The notes under the pieces were generated by a model. The model ran no database searches and was not told the DNA's origin. It worked only from the letters and a program-made list of their open reading frames with translations. The position numbers and the translations under genes are program-made. 13,350 nucleotides of DNA from DASVLX01 sp035552275 (GTDB taxonomy: Bacteria > Actinomycetota > Actinomycetes > Mycobacteriales > Pseudonocardiaceae), in NCBI GenBank assembly GCA_035552275.1, contig DASZLR010000130.1, positions 1 to 13,350 of the forward strand, given 5' to 3'. Shown in pieces: positions 1-7,225 of this stretch. Every line of letters starts with the position of its first letter. The first letter of the stretch is position 1.

Positions 1-225
1 GATCGGCCGGCTCGCTGGTGTGATGTTCACCATGTCGAGCACTGGGCCGACGGTGGCCCCACCGAGCTGGGAAATCTCACCCTCCTCTGTAGACTCCACC
101 ACACGCTGGTGCACCACTCACCCTGGCGGATCGACATGGACAACGGCATCCCCACCTTCATCCCCCCGACCTACATCGACCGCCAACAACGACCCCGAAC
201 CAACCTCATCCACCGACGCAACTGA
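1..225 (+). CDS. HNH endonuclease-like protein (DUF222/13E12 type), C-terminal part
   Basis: This is the 3' end of a gene that starts before the window; 74 codons and a TGA are visible. The frame shows a classic HNH signature: a Cys (residue 7 of the visible part), the His-His pair at 10-11 followed by EHWADGG, the Asn at 25 in ELGNL, a Cys at 30 and the His-His pair at 33-34. This spacing matches the HNH domain at the end of actinobacterial DUF222/13E12-repeat proteins, where the two histidines and the asparagine coordinate metal and cut DNA. The tail after the HNH (about 40 residues, basic) is ordinary for the family. The DUF222 part lies outside the window and cannot be checked. These proteins are multicopy and often linked to mobile or variable regions, but no mobile element is visible beside this one. 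It converges with the phosphoesterase gene. Confidence 0.88.
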   Translation, partial: DRPARWCDVHHVEHWADGGPTELGNLTLLCRLHHTLVHHSPWRIDMDNGIPTFIPPTYIDRQQRPRTNLIHRRN

Positions 226-459
226 ACCCCGCCCGAAAAGGTCGACACTGAGCCACACCTGGGCGAGTTCGTCCTCGCCTGCGTGGCGTTGTAGTGGTCG
301 GACACGAACCACGGCCGGTTCTCGTAGAAGATCCGATACCAGCCGGCCACGTCGATTGCCTCGGCCGTGGCCCGTCCTGCCAGCCCTGGGCGCCGGCGTT
401 CCGGTCACCAGCGCGCTGTAGGTGTCGCGCTCAGCGGACGAGCGGGACACTGGTTGACG
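226..459. other. Convergent intergenic region with a minus-strand protein-like fragment
   Basis: There is no supported gene in these 234 bases between two converging genes. On the minus strand, positions 377 down to 282 read as a protein-like stretch rich in aromatic residues (it includes GWYRIFYENRPWF and then VSDHY). The frame has no start codon and is cut off upstream by a stop at 407-405. Another frame just upstream (around 440-395) also looks protein-like, so this may be a frameshifted gene remnant. I do not recognise the family. Confidence 0.3.
262..279 (+). terminator. Weak hairpin after the HNH gene
   Basis: A six-base perfect stem (GGCGAG / CTCGCC) with a six-base loop begins 36 bases after the HNH stop codon. 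There is no T-run behind it on either strand, so it is not a canonical intrinsic terminator. It is the best terminator-like structure I see between the two converging genes. Confidence 0.2.
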
Positions 460-1473
460 TCAGATGCCCAGGCCGGGTCGCATACTGGTGGCCTGCGCGG
501 CGTTGCCGAGCAGCGGGGTCACCCCGAGCATCTCCTCGGTCGTCCGGAGCAGCGAGTACGGCGTGTAAAGATCGCTGGCCTTCCGGCCGGGCGAGACGAA
601 CCGGCTCACCACGATGGTCGCGACGTGGCAGCTGGGATCGGTGCTGTTGACGCAGTCCTCGCCGTAGGTGTCGCCCTCGCCTTCGTCGAAGGTGAGGAAG
701 ATCGCGGTGGTGCCCTTCAGATACGCGGTGCTGGACGTGATGATCGGCAGCCAGGTGGCCAGCCAGGTGTTGCCGGACATCATGCCGCAGTTGTGCGTGT
801 CGTCACACAGATTCGGCGCGATGAAGCTGAAGTTCGGCAGTTTGTTGCTGCGCAGGTCGTCCGCCAGCGGACCGTGCGTGGTGCTGCCCATCGGCACGTC
901 GTACTTGGCGCACGCCGCCGTGAGATCACCGAAATAGACGGCCGGGTTGTGCCGCACCGCGTAGTTTCCGTGATCGTTCCGCACGCAGTATCCCGGCATT
1001 CCCTCCAAATAGGACTTCCAGGTCTGGTGGGAATTGTCGAGCACGGTGAAAATGCTCGGCCCGGTCTGCGGGCAGTTGGTCGGCGTGCAGTCGAACGTGT
1101 CGCCCTGCCGCCTACCGGCGGTCGCCGACAGATAGTTCGGCAGCGACGGGTGGCTGATCGGGCGGTAGTCGGTGGTCAGACCGCAGGCACTGGCCACCTG
1201 GTTGAAGTACGGCGCGGTGCTGCTATTGCCGACGACGTGCGAATAGTCCCGGTTCTCGAACCAGATCCAGATGACGTGCTGGTACGTCGCCGGAACGTCG
1301 GCGTTCGTGCCGCATTTTGGCACCGTACCGGTGGTCGACAGGTGTGACGACGTGGCCGGACTCGCCGCCGAGGCGCCGGAACAGGCGCTGGCGAGCAGGA
1401 GGACCAACACAAGTGGAAGCCACGCCCATCGACCGGTACGGCGACGGGTACCGCGACGGGTACGGCGCTGCAT
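460..1473 (-). CDS. Secreted phosphoesterase (acid phosphatase / PI3P-phosphatase type)
   Basis: Predicted exported hydrolase of the PF04185-like phosphoesterase family, 337 residues. Several family motifs are visible: E73-N74 in WFENRDY (metal-binding region), HPSLPNY at 108-114, the AP-N..D..H stretch at 219-227, and LTFDEGEG at 260-267. These resemble bacterial acid phosphatases and SapM-like phosphatidylinositol-3-phosphatases rather than the larger phospholipases C. The N-terminus is very basic, followed by a hydrophobic segment (about 16-30) ending LASAC. Cys31 could be a lipidated cysteine, although Ala at position -3 is not ideal, so cleavage and free secretion are equally possible. 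The ATG at 1473 is chosen because AAGGGG lies 12 bases upstream and the signal sequence starts there; an open extension to 1593 would run through the 57-residue gene. It is the last gene of the run, 22 bases after its neighbour. It may remove phosphate from a surface glycan or lipid (inferred). Confidence 0.85.
   Translation of the reverse strand: MQRRTRRGTRRRTGRWAWLPLVLVLLLASACSGASAASPATSSHLSTTGTVPKCGTNADVPATYQHVIWIWFENRDYSHVVGNSSTAPYFNQVASACGLTTDYRPISHPSLPNYLSATAGRRQGDTFDCTPTNCPQTGPSIFTVLDNSHQTWKSYLEGMPGYCVRNDHGNYAVRHNPAVYFGDLTAACAKYDVPMGSTTHGPLADDLRSNKLPNFSFIAPNLCDDTHNCGMMSGNTWLATWLPIITSSTAYLKGTTAIFLTFDEGEGDTYGEDCVNSTDPSCHVATIVVSRFVSPGRKASDLYTPYSLLRTTEEMLGVTPLLGNAAQATSMRPGLGI
1433..1468. 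repeat. Three 12-bp tandem repeats in the signal-peptide region
   Basis: Three consecutive 12-base units of the form CSGGTACSGCGA/C lie inside the start of the phosphoesterase gene. They encode a repeated four-residue basic motif (TRRG/TRRR/TGR) that makes up much of the positively charged n-region of the signal peptide. The repeat keeps the reading frame, so changes in unit number would only alter n-region length. Confidence 0.7.
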
Positions 1474-1495
1474 AGCCAACAAAGACCCCTTCGTT

Positions 1496-1669
1496 TCAGG
1501 CGATCGTGACGATCCGCACGGCCAGTGACGCGACCACGCCGACCACCAGTGCCAGGGACGCGACCTGCAACCACCGCCGGACCAGCACCTCACTCGGCCG
1601 CGCCTCCCGCCACGCCTCTGCGGCGACCAACACGACGACGGCCACCGCGGCGAGAATCAGTCCGATCAT
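1496..1669 (-). CDS. 57-residue membrane mini-protein
   Basis: Small gene of 58 codons including the TGA. The product has two hydrophobic segments, about residues 3-17 (rich in Ala and Val) and 37-55, joined by a charged loop containing WREARPSE and VRRW. It looks like a two-helix membrane hairpin. I do not recognise the family. The ATG overlaps the stop of the preceding 146-residue membrane protein as ATGA, which is typical of translational coupling and supports the gene being real despite its size. The phosphoesterase gene starts 22 bases after its stop. It could be a small subunit of the membrane complex encoded just upstream, but nothing in the sequence proves this. Confidence 0.72.
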   Translation of the reverse strand: MIGLILAAVAVVVLVAAEAWREARPSEVLVRRWLQVASLALVVGVVASLAVRIVTIA

Positions 1670-2106
1670 GATCGCGCCTCCCGCCGGCGAATACCTTGCG
1701 GGTCAAAGACAAGAGCCAGCAGCACCAGCACCGCCAGCAGCATCACCCCGGCGGCCGGATGCCATGCGTGGGCGTACAGCATGACGGTCGCCACGACGGT
1801 GGAGATCGCCAGGCTGGTGGCCATCGCCAGGGATATCGCCAGCGGCAGCATCATCGCCGCCGCCGGCGGATCGCCGGCGTCCGGTCCGTGGTAGCCGAAC
1901 CGGGGCCAGCGCAGCAACAGCAGCGTCGCGGTTCCCGGCCCCAGCAGCAGAAAGACGCCGATCACCAGCAGCCGCAACCAGCCCGGACCGGACAGCGACA
2001 ACGGGAGCGCGGCGACGGCCAGCACCGCGAGCGCGAGTACCACGTGATCACGCCGGATGGCCAGTCGGCCGATCGATCTGGTGGCCGATCTAGTTGCCGG
2101 TGACAT
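1666..2106 (-). CDS. 146-residue polytopic membrane protein, unknown function
   Basis: After a basic N-terminus (residues 1-20, several Arg) the protein shows about four hydrophobic segments: 21-39, 43-66, 84-112 and 116-134. It ends with a short charged tail. A cytoplasmic N-terminus is likely from the positive charges. The ATG at 2106 is supported by a strong AAGGGGG ribosome site six bases upstream, and lies 17 bases inside the end of the 648-residue membrane protein gene. Its own stop overlaps the 57-residue gene as ATGA. I recognise no catalytic motif or named family. The tight coupling on both sides suggests that the three membrane proteins act together, perhaps as one assembly in glycan polymerisation or export (inferred). 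Confidence 0.78.
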   Translation of the reverse strand: MSPATRSATRSIGRLAIRRDHVVLALAVLAVAALPLSLSGPGWLRLLVIGVFLLLGPGTATLLLLRWPRFGYHGPDAGDPPAAAMMLPLAISLAMATSLAISTVVATVMLYAHAWHPAAGVMLLAVLVLLALVFDPQGIRRREARS

Positions 2107-4036
2107 GGCGAACCCCCTTGACTTTGCTCGTGGCCGGGGTTTTGGCCGGCGTCTTGGTCGGCACCGTGGGTTTTGCGGCCGGCGTCTTGGTGGCCGGCAG
2201 GTCCTGGACCTCGAACAGCGTGCCGCCGGCATTGCGCGCCACGACTGTCCAACCCGGACTGTTCCGGCAGCCGGCCACGAACGCGGCCACATCGCCGGCC
2301 GGTCCGATGCCGAGCAGGTCGGCCGCCTCCACCTGGCTCTGGGTCACCAGCAGCCAGACCGTGTTGTGATGCGCGAACGTGTCCACATGCGCGCAGGTCA
2401 GCGGCGTGGCGTCCGGCCGGGCCTTGGCGTCCAGCAGCGCGACGTACTTGTAGTCGGCGTAGTGCTCGTACTGCCAGGCGGTGTTGTGCACCGCCTCGAT
2501 GACGACCGAACCGGTGGGCGCGACCTGGTACAGCTGCTGCGTCAGCGCGATCTCCGGCTGGCTGAAGTTCTCCATCGCGTCGTTGCCGTACCGGGACACC
2601 ACCGTGGTGCCGCCGAGCACCAGCCCGATCGCCAACAGCGTGACCGTGGTGACCCAACTCGGCCGCCCGGACCGCCCCCGGAAGATCGCCATCGCGATCA
2701 GGCAGGCGGTGAACGGCAGGCCGAACAGGTAGCAGCGCAACAACATCTCGCCGCCGTACGGCTGGGCGGCGAGCAGCACCAGCGGAGTCGCGAAGCCGAC
2801 GGCGGCCGCCAGCCACGGCTTGCGGCGGATCCAGCAGAACACCGCGCCGCCGACGGCCAGCGCCCACACCGTGACGGCTTCCATGATCCGGGCCGACACC
2901 ACGAGTTGGTGCGTCTGGCTGCCGTTGACCCGGTTGCCCACGCTGGCCGACGTCGTGTCGGCGAGATTTCCCAGGCCCGACAACAGATGCCCGAGGTGCC
3001 CGCTCAGGTACGGGGTGGCCACCAGCACCAGCCACCCGATCGGCGCCAGCACGGCGACCACCGGCAGCCAGCGCAACCGGCTGCGGCCCACCATCGCCAG
3101 CGCCAGCAGCAGCAGGATGGCGGCGAACGGGGTCAGCTGGTGCCCGGCGGTCATCGCGATCAGCACCAGCGCGCAGATGACGAGCAGGCCGATCCGTTGC
3201 CACGGCTGCGGTTGCCCGAGGAACGGCCGGTCCGCCGCGCCGTGCCGGTTGGCGAAGCGCACCCACCGGGTCAGCGCCCGTCCGCGCGGCGCGAACGCCC
3301 AGCCGCCGAACGCGGCGAGCACCACGGCTACCAGGCTGACCAGCAGGATGAACCCGTACGCCTGCGGGGCCAGGTAGTCCTGCCCGATCCAGTCGGTGAG
3401 GTAGAACAGCCACACCCCGGTCCACGCGTGCCGCCGGTCCGAGGTGATCCGGCTGGCCAGCGCGAGCAGCGGCGCGAGCAACAGCAGGTTCACGCCGAGC
3501 GGCGCCCAGGTGGCGATGCCGATCATGTTGTGCGTCCCGGTCGCGCGGGACAGCATCGACATCAGCCCGAAGAAACCCGGCCAGTTGAAGTAGGCGTCCA
3601 GCTTCGGATTGAGCTGGCCGGTGCTGGAGATGTAGTCGATGATGCCGAGGTGCCGGTAGCTGGCTTCCAGTCTCGGCAACTGGTGCACGATCGGGTCGGC
3701 GCCGTGCAGGATGACGATCAGCACCACGATCTGCCAGAGCGCCAACGGTCCGGCCAGCCGGGGCAGCCGCATCACCAGCGCGAAGCCGGCGATGGCCAGC
3801 GCGAGCGCGACGAAGTAGGTGATCGGCAGCGCGCCGAACAGCCCGGCGTCGCCGATGCCGGCCACGTCGACGCGGGTCAGCGACCACACGCCCAGGCCGA
3901 GTGCCAGCGCGCCCAGTGCCGCGAGGGCGGCGGGCGGTGGCACAATCGGCCGCCGCCACCAGCCGAGGGCCGGCCGCGGCATGGTCTCCAGGAGATCGCC
4001 GCTGTGCTCGATCTCGTGCACGTCCTGTTGGGTCAT
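2090..4036 (-). CDS. Large polytopic membrane protein, possible GT-C-like glycosyltransferase or polymerase
   Basis: 648 residues with many hydrophobic helices (about 33-53, 70-89, 98-110, then a long series to about 480). A soluble domain of about 120 residues follows, and then a low-complexity tail (about 616-648) rich in Lys, Thr and Pro with repeated KTPA units. The conserved-looking extracytoplasmic motif DAYFNWPGFF at 147-156 follows the first helices. Acidic and aromatic loops of this kind occur in lipid-linked-sugar glycosyltransferases (GT-C fold) and in polymerase-like proteins of actinobacterial exopolysaccharide loci, but no motif fixes the activity. The start at 4036 overlaps the preceding stop as ATGA. 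The frame stays open far upstream to 6037, but that part is the out-of-frame shadow of the glycosyltransferase-flippase gene. The likely role is transfer or polymerisation of sugars at the outer membrane face (inferred). Confidence 0.8.
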   Translation of the reverse strand: MTQQDVHEIEHSGDLLETMPRPALGWWRRPIVPPPAALAALGALALGLGVWSLTRVDVAGIGDAGLFGALPITYFVALALAIAGFALVMRLPRLAGPLALWQIVVLIVILHGADPIVHQLPRLEASYRHLGIIDYISSTGQLNPKLDAYFNWPGFFGLMSMLSRATGTHNMIGIATWAPLGVNLLLLAPLLALASRITSDRRHAWTGVWLFYLTDWIGQDYLAPQAYGFILLVSLVAVVLAAFGGWAFAPRGRALTRWVRFANRHGAADRPFLGQPQPWQRIGLLVICALVLIAMTAGHQLTPFAAILLLLALAMVGRSRLRWLPVVAVLAPIGWLVLVATPYLSGHLGHLLSGLGNLADTTSASVGNRVNGSQTHQLVVSARIMEAVTVWALAVGGAVFCWIRRKPWLAAAVGFATPLVLLAAQPYGGEMLLRCYLFGLPFTACLIAMAIFRGRSGRPSWVTTVTLLAIGLVLGGTTVVSRYGNDAMENFSQPEIALTQQLYQVAPTGSVVIEAVHNTAWQYEHYADYKYVALLDAKARPDATPLTCAHVDTFAHHNTVWLLVTQSQVEAADLLGIGPAGDVAAFVAGCRNSPGWTVVARNAGGTLFEVQDLPATKTPAAKPTVPTKTPAKTPATSKVKGVRHVTGN

Positions 4037-6111
4037 CGCACTGTCTTCGCTGAAACCAGGGCCCGCAGCCGGAACCCGCCGAGCAGACCGGCCGTGGCCT
4101 GCCCGGCCAGCCACAGCCAGGACAGTCCGCCCAGATTGTGCTGCCCGGCGATCAGCGCCGCCGGGGCGACCGCGATCACCGCCGCCAGCAGGGCGACCGC
4201 GCTGGCCTCGCCGAGCCGCCCGTACGCCCGGCACACGCCGTAGTAGACCTGGCTGACGCAGGCGAACAGCAGCGCGCCGGCGAGCACCGGCAGCAGCGAT
4301 CCGGCGGACGCGTAGCCGCGGCCCAGCACGTGCAGCAGGGCCGGACCGATGACCACCAGCAGCGCGCCGGCGAGCACGGTGAGCACCAGGCTCAGCCGCA
4401 GCGCCCGCCAGGCCAGCGCCCTCGGCGCGGCGGTCGGATCGGCGGACAGCTTGGCCTGCAACGAGTATCCGGCCGACTGCGGTACAAAGTAGACGGCTGC
4501 GGTGAGCATCCACACCATGTACCAGGCGGCCGCCGCGGCCGGCGACAGTCGGGACGCGACCACCAGCGGCAGCAGGTAGCCCGGCGCCCGGTCGGCCAGC
4601 ACCAGCAGGTGGTTGGGCAAACCGGTGCGCAGCAGCCGGACCGCCTCGCCCGGCCGGGTGCCGCGCCGCCAGTCCGGGCGCGGGCCATGCCGGCGCAGCT
4701 GCCCGAGCCCGAGCAGCACGCTCGCCGCCGCCCCGGCGAAGATCGCCACGACCACCGCGAGCATGGTCGCCGAACCGGTGACCAGCCAGGCCGCGAGCAC
4801 GCCGAGTTGCACGACGCCCTGCAGGAAGCTGCGGGTCAGCGCCCGGTCGGTGCGGGATCGGGCGATGGCGACGTGGTCGAGCTGGTACGCGAGGGTGGCG
4901 CACAGCGCGGCGACCACGAACGCCACGATCACCGGCCCCTGCCACGCCCGGGCCAGCCCGTCGCCCAGCGCGTGCGTGACCAGCACCATTCCGCCGGCCA
5001 CCACCAGTGCGGACAGGGTGACGGTGAGCAGGCCGGTGGCCACCAGCCGCTTTCCGCCGTCGGCCTGCCGGGGCAGCAGTGTCACGGTGGCCGGGCCGAC
5101 GCCGAGCAGCGCCAACTGGACGGCCAGCATCACCGCCGACGCGACCACCGAGCCGAGCCCCACTTCGGTGGGTGACAGCCGCAGCGCCGCCAGCGCCCAG
5201 AACGCGAAGCCGACCATCATCGGCACCACCCGGGCGGCGGCCAACGCGGTCGCGTTGCCGCCCAACGAAAGCCCGCCCTTGCCGGGGTTGAGCAGCTCGC
5301 GGATCATCGACCGGTAGTTGTAGGTGACGAAGCCCAGCCAGTACGGCAGGAAGCGCGGCGCGGTCAGCGCGGCCAGGCCGAATCCGCGCAGCGCGGCCAG
5401 CAGCGGCAGCGCCAGCACCCAGCCGGCCCGACGCGGATGCTTGCGGGCGGTCCGGGCCAGCCCGGCGCCGTCGGCGACCCACTGGTCCTTCGCGGCGTCG
5501 AAGCTGTCGTCGAACCGGTGCCGCACGATGCTCGTGCTGGACACCCCGATCTTGTGCCCGGCGGCGCGCAGCCGGACCCGCAGGTCGATGTCCTCGCCGG
5601 AGACGAACTGCTCGTCGAAGCCGAAGTCGAGCAGCATCGGCCGGCGCACCAGCGTGGCGCACACGCCGAACCAGTACCGCACCCGGCCGTGGTTGGTGTG
5701 CCAGGCCAGCGCCTTGCCCCAGTAGCCGTCGCCGTCGGCCTCGTTCACCAGGCCGAACTGGAGCCCGTCGTACTCGCCGTGGTCGAACTCGCGCAGCAGG
5801 TTGGCCAGCGATCCGTCCGGCAGCAGCACATCCGAGTCGATCAGCGCCACCACCTCGCAGGTCGCCTCCTGCAGGCCGCGGGTCCGGGCGATGGGCAGCC
5901 CGCGCCCGTCGTCGGAGATCACCCGCGCGCCGGCGGCCAGCGCGATCTCCACGGTGCGGTCGGTGGAGCGGCCGTCGACCACGATCACCTCGCGCGGGCG
6001 CTGGGCGAGCACCGATTCCAGGCAGCTGGGCAGCCATCTTTCGGCGTTGCGGGCCGGGATGACCACCGACACCGCCAACGTCTCCGCCAGCGGGGGCGCG
6101 GTCTCAACCAT
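4033..6111 (-). CDS. Fusion of a family 2 glycosyltransferase with a flippase-like membrane domain
   Basis: 692 residues in two parts. Residues 12 to about 230 are a GT-A, family 2 glycosyltransferase: SVVIPARNA at 15-23, VVDGRSTD at 44-51, the DXD-type D92-S-D94 that binds the metal-nucleotide sugar, and a G-E173-D174 motif with the catalytic-base position. From about 280 to the end come some 11-13 hydrophobic segments with the look of Wzx/MATE/MurJ-like polysaccharide exporters. A typical stand-alone GT2 is 250-350 residues and a typical flippase 400-500, so the length fits a complete fusion of both. The protein could add a sugar to a lipid-linked precursor and pass it across the membrane. 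The ATG at 6111 overlaps the kinase gene by eight bases; the stop overlaps the next ATG as ATGA. The fused layout is seen; the coupled function is inferred. Confidence 0.86.
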   Translation of the reverse strand: MVETAPPLAETLAVSVVIPARNAERWLPSCLESVLAQRPREVIVVDGRSTDRTVEIALAAGARVISDDGRGLPIARTRGLQEATCEVVALIDSDVLLPDGSLANLLREFDHGEYDGLQFGLVNEADGDGYWGKALAWHTNHGRVRYWFGVCATLVRRPMLLDFGFDEQFVSGEDIDLRVRLRAAGHKIGVSSTSIVRHRFDDSFDAAKDQWVADGAGLARTARKHPRRAGWVLALPLLAALRGFGLAALTAPRFLPYWLGFVTYNYRSMIRELLNPGKGGLSLGGNATALAAARVVPMMVGFAFWALAALRLSPTEVGLGSVVASAVMLAVQLALLGVGPATVTLLPRQADGGKRLVATGLLTVTLSALVVAGGMVLVTHALGDGLARAWQGPVIVAFVVAALCATLAYQLDHVAIARSRTDRALTRSFLQGVVQLGVLAAWLVTGSATMLAVVVAIFAGAAASVLLGLGQLRRHGPRPDWRRGTRPGEAVRLLRTGLPNHLLVLADRAPGYLLPLVVASRLSPAAAAAWYMVWMLTAAVYFVPQSAGYSLQAKLSADPTAAPRALAWRALRLSLVLTVLAGALLVVIGPALLHVLGRGYASAGSLLPVLAGALLFACVSQVYYGVCRAYGRLGEASAVALLAAVIAVAPAALIAGQHNLGGLSWLWLAGQATAGLLGGFRLRALVSAKTVR

Positions 6112-7225
6112 TGACCACGCTCCGCACCGTCGCGGTGACGAAGTCGCTGGCCCGGTCGGCGCTCCAGCTGACCGGCAGTTTCAGGACGTGGCACGGGATG
6201 TCGCGCAGCGCGCCGAGGACCACAGTGGACTTCTCGGCGAAGTACTCCTCCAGCGGCACCAGGCCGGTCGCGCCCAGCGCCTCGATCAGCCGGCGGGACA
6301 CGGTGGGCAGCTCGGTGTGGAAGTTGCCGACGATCCGGCCGGTCATCCACTCCGGACTCCGCGGCTCGAAGCTGGCGTCCTGGCCGTCGAACCGTTCCAG
6401 GAAGATCGCCACCTGGGTGGGCGCCTGGTCGGCGATCTTGTCCGCGCCGAACACCTCGGTCGGGTGCACCATCCGGTGCTCGGGCGACCACCGGCGGGTG
6501 AACGCGGCCACCCGCGGATAGCGGACGATCACCGGGTGCACGGCGGTGGCCAACTGCTCCAGCGGCTTGGTGAACCTCGACGGCGCGAGCGGCTTGCGGG
6601 TGCCCTCGAACAGCCGCGGGTAGATCGCCCGGTGGTGCGGCTTGATGAACATCGGCTTGGCGTAGCCGAGCAACATGCCGTCGCCGCGCAGGAAAGCCCA
6701 GTCGTCGGCCATGAAGCCGACGCCGTCGATGGCCAGCAGCTTGGCGACCGTGCTGGTCTTGCCGACGCCGCCCCACGCCGGCATCAGCACGCCGGCGCCC
6801 CGGTAGTTAACCATCGCGGCGTGCACCATGGCCGTGTCCTGCTGCACGCACAGCCGGTCCAGCAGCGGGATCACGGCGGTCAGCAGCTCACCGCTGCCGG
6901 CGATGGTGAAACCCTCGGCGGTCTTGCTGACCGTCACCCGATCGCGTGGCACCGACACGGTGTCGGCGGTGTACCGGTAGGCGTGCTCGGCGTGCGACGG
7001 GGTGGCCAATTCGGATGAGGCTCCGGTCACCCGGATGCGCACCTCCGCCTTCGACTCGGCGATGAACGGCGCGAGCATGTCGAGCAACTGCGCTTCGCCG
7101 GGCGTGCCCGGATCGACGTCGATACCGACCAGACCGTGGATGTCGAACGTCTGATGCGTCTGGCGTCCGGTCGAAGTGGCCAAAGTGGACTGCGGCGCGG
7201 TAGCAAGGGTCGGCATTGTCTTCAC
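6104..7225 (-). CDS. HPr-kinase-like P-loop serine kinase
   Basis: 373 residues. The C-terminal two-thirds resemble the catalytic domain of HPr kinase/phosphorylase and HprK-related kinases. VHAAMV at 134-139 precedes a glycine-rich strand, the Walker A loop is GGVGKT at 152-157 (P-loop lysine K156), and ADD at 173-175 sits at the usual Walker-B-like position. The N-terminal ~120 residues are a separate, poorly conserved domain, as in HprK-related proteins outside sugar-transport control. There is no HPr or PTS gene in the window, so the substrate is more likely something in the glycan pathway or a peptide. The GTG at 7225 is preferred over the ATG at 7216: it forms a GTGA overlap with the preceding stop and has AAGGA six bases upstream. 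It sits between the secreted lectin-like genes and the glycosyltransferase-flippase fusion. The assignment to the HprK-like fold is good; the substrate is unknown. Confidence 0.82.
   Translation of the reverse strand: MKTMPTLATAPQSTLATSTGRQTHQTFDIHGLVGIDVDPGTPGEAQLLDMLAPFIAESKAEVRIRVTGASSELATPSHAEHAYRYTADTVSVPRDRVTVSKTAEGFTIAGSGELLTAVIPLLDRLCVQQDTAMVHAAMVNYRGAGVLMPAWGGVGKTSTVAKLLAIDGVGFMADDWAFLRGDGMLLGYAKPMFIKPHHRAIYPRLFEGTRKPLAPSRFTKPLEQLATAVHPVIVRYPRVAAFTRRWSPEHRMVHPTEVFGADKIADQAPTQVAIFLERFDGQDASFEPRSPEWMTGRIVGNFHTELPTVSRRLIEALGATGLVPLEEYFAEKSTVVLGALRDIPCHVLKLPVSWSADRASDFVTATVRSVVNG

Noticed and set aside
2090..2200. LPATK in the tail of the large membrane protein as a sortase signal
   Set aside because: Sortase signals need LPxTG-like residues followed by a hydrophobic helix and a basic end. 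Here Lys follows the Thr and no membrane segment comes after.
2057..4243. A 728-codon open frame on the plus strand
   Set aside because: It is antisense to the polytopic membrane protein and flippase genes. Its translation is a low-complexity mix of Arg, His, Gln, Gly and Pro, as expected from a GC-rich shadow frame, with no motifs.
4034..6037. Upstream part of a 1315-codon minus-strand frame running into the 648-residue membrane protein
   Set aside because: The part before 4036 is an out-of-frame reading of the glycosyltransferase-flippase gene. The true start is the ATG at 4036, which overlaps the preceding stop as ATGA.
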